NCBI GenBank assembly: GCA_025927935.1 | Contig: JAICKM010000212.1 | Location: 1 to 9,677, forward strand | Direction of reading: 5' to 3' | DNA: 9,677 nt | Origin: Chloroflexia bacterium | GTDB lineage: Bacteria; Chloroflexota; Chloroflexia; QHBQ01; JADMIH01 | Shown: piece by piece, positions 5,070 through 9,677 of the stretch | Numbering within the stretch: position 1 is the stretch's first letter | Layout of the letters: every line of letters starts with the position of its first letter | The notes under the pieces: model-generated | Told to the model about the DNA's origin: nothing | The model's database searches: none | What the model saw: the letters and a program-made list of their open reading frames with translations, nothing else | Translations under genes and position numbers: made by a program

Positions 5070-5927
5070 ATGGCCCGTGTCGCGACCGCTCCACCGCGTC
5101 CGGCACTCAGCATAGCGCCACGAATCATTGTCTACATCGCGCTGCTGGTGTTGAGCGCCTTCATGATCTTTCCTTTCCTCTGGATGCTGGTCTCGTCGTT
5201 CAAGCCATTCACGGAGATCTTCGCCGGCACCACTTTCCTGCCGCAGCACCCGACGCTACATAACTATATTTCACTGTTTGACCAGTCGGACGCGCTACAC
5301 AAGATCTGGAACAGCTTCTACATTGCCGCGACAAGCACCGTGCTGTCGGTGTTTCTGTGCGCGCTGGGCGGTTACGCCTTCGCCAAGTTCCAGTTTCCTG
5401 GCCGCGCCTTTCTGTTCAGCTTCATGCTCGCCTCGATGGCGATACCGTTCGCGGTGGTGATGGTGCCCCTGTTCATCATGATGCGCAACTACTTTCACTG
5501 GATCGACACGCCCTTGCCGCTGATTATCCCAGGCGCGGCGAACGCCTTCGGCATCTTCTTCATGCGGCAGTATATGTCCGCGATGCCGGACGAAATGCTA
5601 GACGCAGCGCGGGTGGATGGAGCTTCCGAGTTTGGAATCTTCCTACGTATGGTGCTGCCGACAAGCATCCCGGGGCTGGTTAGTCTGGGCATCATCTTTT
5701 TCATGGGCTCCTGGAACAACTTCCTATGGCCCACTGCCGTCCTACGCTCACCCGCGCAGCAAACCGTTCCGCTCATGCTCAACGCGTTGCAAGGACCGCC
5801 GGGCCGCACGGCATTCGACGTGCTGATGGCCGGCTCGGTAATTAGCCTCTTGCCGATGCTGATCGTCTTCCTATTGCTGCAGCGGCACTTGATCGCGGGA
5901 ATCACCGCAGGGTCGATCAAGGGCTAA
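5070..5927 (+). CDS. Sugar ABC transporter permease (MalG/UgpE type)
   Basis: A 285-residue partner permease. Membrane helices are near residues 18-41, 83-107, 113-138, 148-166, 200-222 and 250-270. The EAA loop is at about residues 173-198, with DAARVDGAS (Gly184) followed by a conserved Leu-Pro at 196-197. SSFKP after the first helix and the C-terminal GSIKG are typical of the MalG/UgpE branch. The ATG at 5070 is supported by GAAGGGAGG ending at 5062 and lies two bases after the upstream stop. The open frame extends back to 4653, but that extension overlaps the first permease gene and its translation is not permease-like, so 5070 is chosen. No ATPase gene follows; a shared MsmX/MalK-like ATPase encoded elsewhere is inferred. 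Confidence 0.94.
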   Translation: MARVATAPPRPALSIAPRIIVYIALLVLSAFMIFPFLWMLVSSFKPFTEIFAGTTFLPQHPTLHNYISLFDQSDALHKIWNSFYIAATSTVLSVFLCALGGYAFAKFQFPGRAFLFSFMLASMAIPFAVVMVPLFIMMRNYFHWIDTPLPLIIPGAANAFGIFFMRQYMSAMPDEMLDAARVDGASEFGIFLRMVLPTSIPGLVSLGIIFFMGSWNNFLWPTAVLRSPAQQTVPLMLNALQGPPGRTAFDVLMAGSVISLLPMLIVFLLLQRHLIAGITAGSIKG

Positions 5928-5953
5928 GCCAAGCCTGATGAGAGGAACCATTC

Positions 5954-7957
5954 ATGTACGCCTTTGGTGTTGACTACTACCCGGAGCACTGGCCTGAAGA
6001 GCGCTGGCCCATCGACGCCCGGTTGATGGCGGAGGCCGGCTTCAACATCGTCCGCCTGGCCGAATTCGCCTGGTCGCGGCTGGAGCCGCAGGAAGGCCGC
6101 TTTGACTTTGATTGGCTCGACCGGGCAATCGAGGTGCTGTCCGAGCAAGGCATCCAGGTGATCCTCGGTACACCGACCGCCTCGCCGCCGCCATGGCTTA
6201 TGCAGGCGCACTCGGACCTTTACCGCGTCGACGATCAGGGGCGCCGGCTGACCTTTGGCAACCGGCGCGAGTACTGCCCGAACCATCCGCTGTACCACGA
6301 CTACACACGGGCCATTGTGACCGCGATGGTCGAGCATTACGCCGATCACCCCAACGTGATGGGATGGCAGATCGACAACGAGTTCGGTGATCGCTGCTAT
6401 TGCCCCGTGTGCCAAAGCGCGTTCCAGAGCTGGCTGCAGGACCGCTACGCCACCCTCGCCGCGCTCAACTCCGCCTGGGGCACGATCTTCTGGAGTCATG
6501 TATATACGGAGTGGTCGCAGATTCCCCTGCCCGCGGCAACCGGTGGATCGCCTAATCCCGGCCTGGCTCTCGACTTCGACCGCTTCGCGTCGGACTCCTA
6601 CGTGGCCTACCAGCAACTCCAGATCGATATTCTGCGCTCCCGCGCGACGCGGCAGTTCATCACCCATAATCTGATGGGCTTTAAGTACGACAAGATCAAC
6701 TACTACGATCTGGCACGCTCGCTCGATCTGGTGAGCTGGGACAACTACCCGCGCACGCAGTGGTCATTCACTGCCGATGTGGATCCGAGTGGACCCGCAC
6801 TGGCGGCGGCCACGATGTACGGCCTGAAGGGCCAACCGTTCTGGGTGATGGAGCAGCAGGCCGGCCCCGGCGGTTGGGAGCTGGTCAGTGTCATGCCGCG
6901 GCCCGGCGAACTGCGGCTCTGGGCCTACCAGCAGATCGCCCACGGGGCGGATGGCCTTGTCTTCTTCCGCTGGCGCACGGCCCGCTACGGTACCGAGCAA
7001 TACTGGCATGGCCTATTGGAGCATGATGCCCGGCCAGGACGGCGTTACACGGAGATCGCCCGTCTCGGCGCGGAGCTGCGCCGGGCCGGCGAAATGATTC
7101 AGGGGACACGAGTCGAGACCAAGGTGGCGATGCTGCTCTCCTACGACTCACGTTTCGCGTTCCAGATCCAGCCGAACAACCCCGGCTACAGCTACGCCGA
7201 GCATTTCCAGGCGGTATACCGGGCGTTCCATGAGCGAAACATTGCGGTCGCCGTAGTCGACGCCACAGATGACCTGAGCGGCTACCGGCTGGTGTTGGCG
7301 CCCCCACTCTACGTCCTGTCCCCAGACGTGGCGACCAACCTCGAAAGCTACGTGCGGGATGCGGGCACACTGGTCTGTTTTTTCCGCTCCGGCGTGAAGG
7401 ACGAGGCGAACGCGGTCGTCAACCAGCCTCTGCCGGGGCTTCTAGAGAAGCTATGTGGTGTCGAAGTAACCTCCTATGACTCGCTTCCAGCGGGGGTCGA
7501 GAATATCCTGGGGTGGGCGGTGCCCGAATTGGCGACCGCGGCGCCCGGGATCGCGCGGGCGTGGGCCGATATTCTGACGCCCGGCAGCGCCGAGGTTATA
7601 GCTCGCTACACCCAGGATTACTATGCCGGGCAGCCGGCGATCACCCGTAATCGCTATGGCGCCGGCAGTGCCATCTATGTTGGCACCATCGGCGACGCAG
7701 CAACCCATGCGACCCTGGTTGACTGGTTGATCAGCCAGACGGGAGTGACAGCGCCGCTAGCGGTGCCGGCAGGCGTCGAGGTGACTGCACGCAACCACGA
7801 GTCCCGCTGTCTGTTCTTCGTTCTGAACCATACGGCTTTGCCTCAAGAGGTAAAGCTTGACCGGCCCTACCGCAATCTGCTCGGGGAACCCAGGCGGCTT
7901 GAGGGTACACTGACCCTTGCGCCGCGCGACGTATTGATCCTGGAGAGGGTGGACTGA
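5954..7957 (+). CDS. GH42 beta-galactosidase
   Basis: A 667-residue cytoplasmic glycoside hydrolase of family 42, which splits terminal non-reducing beta-D-galactosyl residues; some members act on alpha-L-arabinopyranosides. It starts directly with the barrel strand MYAFGVDYYPEHWPEERW and has no signal peptide. The acid/base is predicted at Glu143 in WQIDNEFG and the nucleophile at Glu300 in FWVMEQQAG. Cys108, Cys148, Cys150 and Cys153 match the four-cysteine zinc site known in the Thermus A4 enzyme. Layout: (beta/alpha)8 catalytic domain to about residue 385, trimerisation domain about 390-600, small beta domain at the C-terminus. The length is typical for the family. It begins 26 bases after the permease stop with GAGAGGA upstream, so it belongs to the transporter operon and probably hydrolyses the imported oligosaccharide. 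Confidence 0.95.
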   Translation: MYAFGVDYYPEHWPEERWPIDARLMAEAGFNIVRLAEFAWSRLEPQEGRFDFDWLDRAIEVLSEQGIQVILGTPTASPPPWLMQAHSDLYRVDDQGRRLTFGNRREYCPNHPLYHDYTRAIVTAMVEHYADHPNVMGWQIDNEFGDRCYCPVCQSAFQSWLQDRYATLAALNSAWGTIFWSHVYTEWSQIPLPAATGGSPNPGLALDFDRFASDSYVAYQQLQIDILRSRATRQFITHNLMGFKYDKINYYDLARSLDLVSWDNYPRTQWSFTADVDPSGPALAAATMYGLKGQPFWVMEQQAGPGGWELVSVMPRPGELRLWAYQQIAHGADGLVFFRWRTARYGTEQYWHGLLEHDARPGRRYTEIARLGAELRRAGEMIQGTRVETKVAMLLSYDSRFAFQIQPNNPGYSYAEHFQAVYRAFHERNIAVAVVDATDDLSGYRLVLAPPLYVLSPDVATNLESYVRDAGTLVCFFRSGVKDEANAVVNQPLPGLLEKLCGVEVTSYDSLPAGVENILGWAVPELATAAPGIARAWADILTPGSAEVIARYTQDYYAGQPAITRNRYGAGSAIYVGTIGDAATHATLVDWLISQTGVTAPLAVPAGVEVTARNHESRCLFFVLNHTALPQEVKLDRPYRNLLGEPRRLEGTLTLAPRDVLILERVD

Positions 7958-8009
7958 TGGCAGTGATCTGCTCAATCTTCTCAGCTTTTGTAGCTTGCCC
8001 CGGCCTATC

Positions 8010-8039
8010 TTGATAACCACTCGGGCCAGACGATAGGAT
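8010..8039 (+). promoter_or_regulatory. Possible promoter of the LacI-family regulator
   Basis: TTGATA (8010-8015) and TAGGAT (8034-8039) are 18 bases apart and match the consensus at five and four of six positions. An alternative -10, TACAAT at 8052-8057, has no good -35. The 213-base gap after the GH42 gene makes a separate promoter for the regulator plausible. The gap also holds a direct repeat of AGTCTG at 8101-8106 and 8110-8115. No terminator hairpin is evident after the GH42 stop, so read-through from the operon is also possible. Confidence 0.3.
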
Positions 8040-8170
8040 CAGGTCTTCGTATACAATGAACCATACAACGCAAATCAGAGCAAGCGTGGAACACTCACAG
8101 AGTCTGACGAGTCTGCGCTGGCCGGCTGATCGGACAGGCAAGGATAAAACTACGGAGGTAGGGCAAGGTC

Positions 8171-9220
8171 GTGAGTACCATAGGTAAGACTAAGCGCCAC
8201 GCAACTATCGAACAAGTGGCCCTGGAGTCGGGAGTATCGAAGCAAACGGTGTCTCGGGTGATCAATGCCCGCCCCGATGTCGCGGCGGCAACACGAGAAC
8301 GGGTGCAGGAGACCATCGCCCGCCTGGGCTACCAACCAAGCGCGATAGCTCGCGCACTGGTCCAGCAGCGCAGTCATTCGCTGGGGATCGTCGGCAGTGG
8401 GCTTGAATTCTACGGCCCTGCTCTCACGCTTGTTGGGATCGAGCGGCAGGCGAATGAACTGGGCTACTCGGTGCTGCTAACCCTGCTACACAATCCCGAA
8501 ACCGATGCGATAGAGCCGGTACTAGCTGATTTGCAATCGCGACAGGTGGACGGCATCATCTGGGCGGTGCCCGAAATCGGCGCGAACTACACCTGGGTGC
8601 AGCACCACATCCCGCGCACTCGTGTGCCGGTGCTGTTTCTGACCATGCAGTCCACCCCTTGGCAGCCGGTAGTCGCAGTGGACAATCGCGCCGGGGGGCA
8701 ATTGGCGACGGATCATCTTCTAGAACAAGGCTGCCGGCATATCGCGCTGCTGAGCGGTCCATCCAACTGGGTGGCTGCCGATCAGCGCAAACTTGGGTGG
8801 CAGGATGCCCTGGCGAAGGCGGGTATCGTCCCCGAAGCCCGCCAGATCGTAGAAGGGAACTGGACTCCGGCCGCGGGCGCCGCCGGGCTGACCCGGCTCC
8901 TCGACCAGTATCCGGAAATGGATGCCCTCTTTGTCGGCAACGATCAGATGGCTATCGGCGTGTTACAGGCCGCCGCCCAACACCGTGTGCGGGTGCCCCA
9001 AGACCTGAAGGTCGTGGGTTTTGACGACATCCCCGAGGCCGCCTATCTCCTACCGGCCCTGACAACAGTGCATCAGGACACAACAGAGATGGGCGCGCTG
9101 GCCGTGCGTGCACTAACGGGGCTGATCGAAGCAAGCTCACGACCAACGACCACGCTGACGTTCGATCCGATTTGGGTTAAACCCAGACTTGTAGTCCGGC
9201 AGAGTTCTCTCAGGGAGTGA
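8171..9220 (+). CDS. LacI-family transcriptional regulator
   Basis: A 349-residue full-length repressor. The helix-turn-helix spans about residues 12-32 (TIEQVALESGVSKQTVSRVIN), with recognition residues Lys24, Gln25 and Arg29 at the positions of Tyr17, Gln18 and Arg22 in E. coli LacI. The hinge helix is about residues 57-63, with Leu63 in the place of the leucine that wedges into the operator centre. A periplasmic-binding-like effector domain follows (LGIVGSGLE, DGIIWAVPE, VAVDNRAGG, NDQMA at 257-261, VVGFDDIPEA). It starts at GTG 8171, with GGAGGT about ten bases upstream; no better in-frame start exists. It sits 213 bases after the GH42 gene on the same strand, so it most likely controls the transporter/GH42 operon. 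The inducer is unknown. Its DQMA region resembles the remnant at 2082-2441, which may be a dead paralogue. Confidence 0.93.
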   Translation: MSTIGKTKRHATIEQVALESGVSKQTVSRVINARPDVAAATRERVQETIARLGYQPSAIARALVQQRSHSLGIVGSGLEFYGPALTLVGIERQANELGYSVLLTLLHNPETDAIEPVLADLQSRQVDGIIWAVPEIGANYTWVQHHIPRTRVPVLFLTMQSTPWQPVVAVDNRAGGQLATDHLLEQGCRHIALLSGPSNWVAADQRKLGWQDALAKAGIVPEARQIVEGNWTPAAGAAGLTRLLDQYPEMDALFVGNDQMAIGVLQAAAQHRVRVPQDLKVVGFDDIPEAAYLLPALTTVHQDTTEMGALAVRALTGLIEASSRPTTTLTFDPIWVKPRLVVRQSSLRE

Positions 9221-9253
9221 GACTGAAGACTACGGGAAGGCCGATCCCATATT

Positions 9254-9275
9254 AAACGGTCCTTCGCACCGGTTT
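9254..9275. terminator. Possible bidirectional hairpin between convergent genes
   Basis: AAACGGT (9254-9260), a seven-base loop, then ACCGGTTT (9268-9275) can pair as seven base pairs with one bulged G. It lies in the 94-base gap between the LacI-family stop (9220) and the fucosidase stop (9315-9317), where a shared terminator is expected. The A/T ends of the stem give only a short T-run on either strand, so it is a weak candidate. Confidence 0.3.
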
Positions 9276-9314
9276 GTCCCGCTGAGAGATTATCACGTTC
9301 ACGCTATAGTCGCC

Positions 9315-9677
9315 TCATATAGCATCTTTCAGGGTAAGCTTGAAGGTGCAAGCGTAATCGCTAGGTGGCGTGGTCGGAGTCTGGATAGTCAATCCCTCCG
9401 CGCCCTGCCGCCAGGCCAGTGGCTCGGCGGATCCAAGCAAGCGGATCGTGGCGATGCGCTCCGCCGGGATGGATGACCGGGTGCCAAGCGACTTGATGGT
9501 GACGGCGCCTTCCGGCGCACCCAGGCAGACGGCATACAGCGCGTTCTCCCGTGTGGTGAAGCGGAAGTCCCGACTCGTGAAGTTGGGCCGCTGGGCATCC
9601 GTGAACGCGCCCTCCGCAATCTGCGTGGGACCTTCGCCAAACGTCAGCCAGGGCCGCGTTTCGTATATCGCCTCGCC
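9315..9677 (-). CDS. GH29 alpha-L-fucosidase, C-terminal part (runs off the window)
   Basis: The last 120 residues of a protein that begins beyond the right edge. The fragment opens with GEAIYETRPWLTFGEGPT, which matches the segment at the end of the catalytic barrel of family-29 fucosidases (usually NGEAIYGTRPW), followed by the C-terminal beta-sandwich with F-T-x-RE-NALYAVCLGAP and a TIKSLG strand. GH29 enzymes remove alpha-linked L-fucose from glycans. The catalytic Asp nucleophile is not in the window. The frame ends at TGA (9317-9315 on the minus strand). The gene converges on the LacI-family regulator. It may belong to a neighbouring glycan-degradation set; whether it is secreted cannot be told without the N-terminus. 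Confidence 0.88.
   Translation of the reverse strand, partial: GEAIYETRPWLTFGEGPTQIAEGAFTDAQRPNFTSRDFRFTTRENALYAVCLGAPEGAVTIKSLGTRSSIPAERIATIRLLGSAEPLAWRQGAEGLTIQTPTTPPSDYACTFKLTLKDAI

Noticed and set aside
5924..6667. 247-codon minus-strand open frame overlapping the GH42 gene
   Set aside because: Antisense to the catalytic domain of an intact GH42 gene; openness follows from high G/C at third positions.
9389..9640. 83-codon minus-strand open frame near the right edge
   Set aside because: It is out of frame with the clear GH29 C-terminal translation that runs to 9315.
1..9677. tRNA, rRNA, riboswitch or CRISPR array
   Set aside because: I saw no cloverleaf with a T-arm, no rRNA-like stretch and no regularly spaced identical repeats by eye; a covariance-model search was not possible.

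Overview
The window looks like a GC-rich bacterial chromosome with many G/C third codon positions and GTG as well as ATG starts. A Chloroflexota (green non-sulfur) bacterium is my best guess. It rests on the style of the substrate-binding lipoprotein (lipobox followed by a long Ala/Thr/Pro linker), on the free-standing ClpX-type zinc finger, and on remembered resemblance of the transposase relics to IS630- and IS1182-type elements. I could not test this by search.

Layout. (1) 1-507, minus strand: N-terminal third or less of a cytoplasmic molybdopterin/[4Fe-4S] oxidoreductase, with a good promoter on its strand at 601-629. (2) 508-853: a 346-base divergent intergenic region holding two opposed sigma-70-type promoters and several GC-rich palindromes. 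(3) 854-1102, plus strand: a small protein carrying a ClpX-type C4 zinc finger, whose 3' end runs into transposon debris. (4) 1044-2441: a gene graveyard. It contains an internally deleted IS630-type transposase, a frameshifted small membrane-protein ORF, an IS1182-type transposase scrap, an almost perfect consensus promoter flanked by helically phased repeats, and a decayed LacI-family regulator. (5) 2557-7957, plus strand: an intact carbohydrate-uptake and hydrolysis operon made of a substrate-binding lipoprotein, two ABC permeases and a GH42 beta-galactosidase, with short gaps and a Shine-Dalgarno sequence before each gene. (6) 8171-9220, plus strand: an intact LacI-family repressor, the likely regulator of the operon. 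(7) 9315-9677, minus strand: C-terminal end of a GH29 alpha-L-fucosidase, convergent with the repressor.

How it works together (inference). The lipoprotein captures an oligosaccharide, the two permeases import it with an ATPase encoded elsewhere (none is in this window), and the cytoplasmic GH42 enzyme removes terminal beta-galactosyl (or alpha-L-arabinopyranosyl) units. The LacI-family protein probably represses the operon until a sugar binds. The adjacent fucosidase suggests a fucosylated, galactose-containing glycan such as a plant cell-wall or mucin-like side chain, but the exact substrate cannot be read from sequence.

Novelty. I see no clear undescribed multi-gene system. The items most worth a second look are the orphan ClpX-type zinc-finger gene with its palindrome-loaded promoter, the consensus promoter at 1999-2026 with phased repeats on both sides, and the stack of broken genes between them and the sugar operon.
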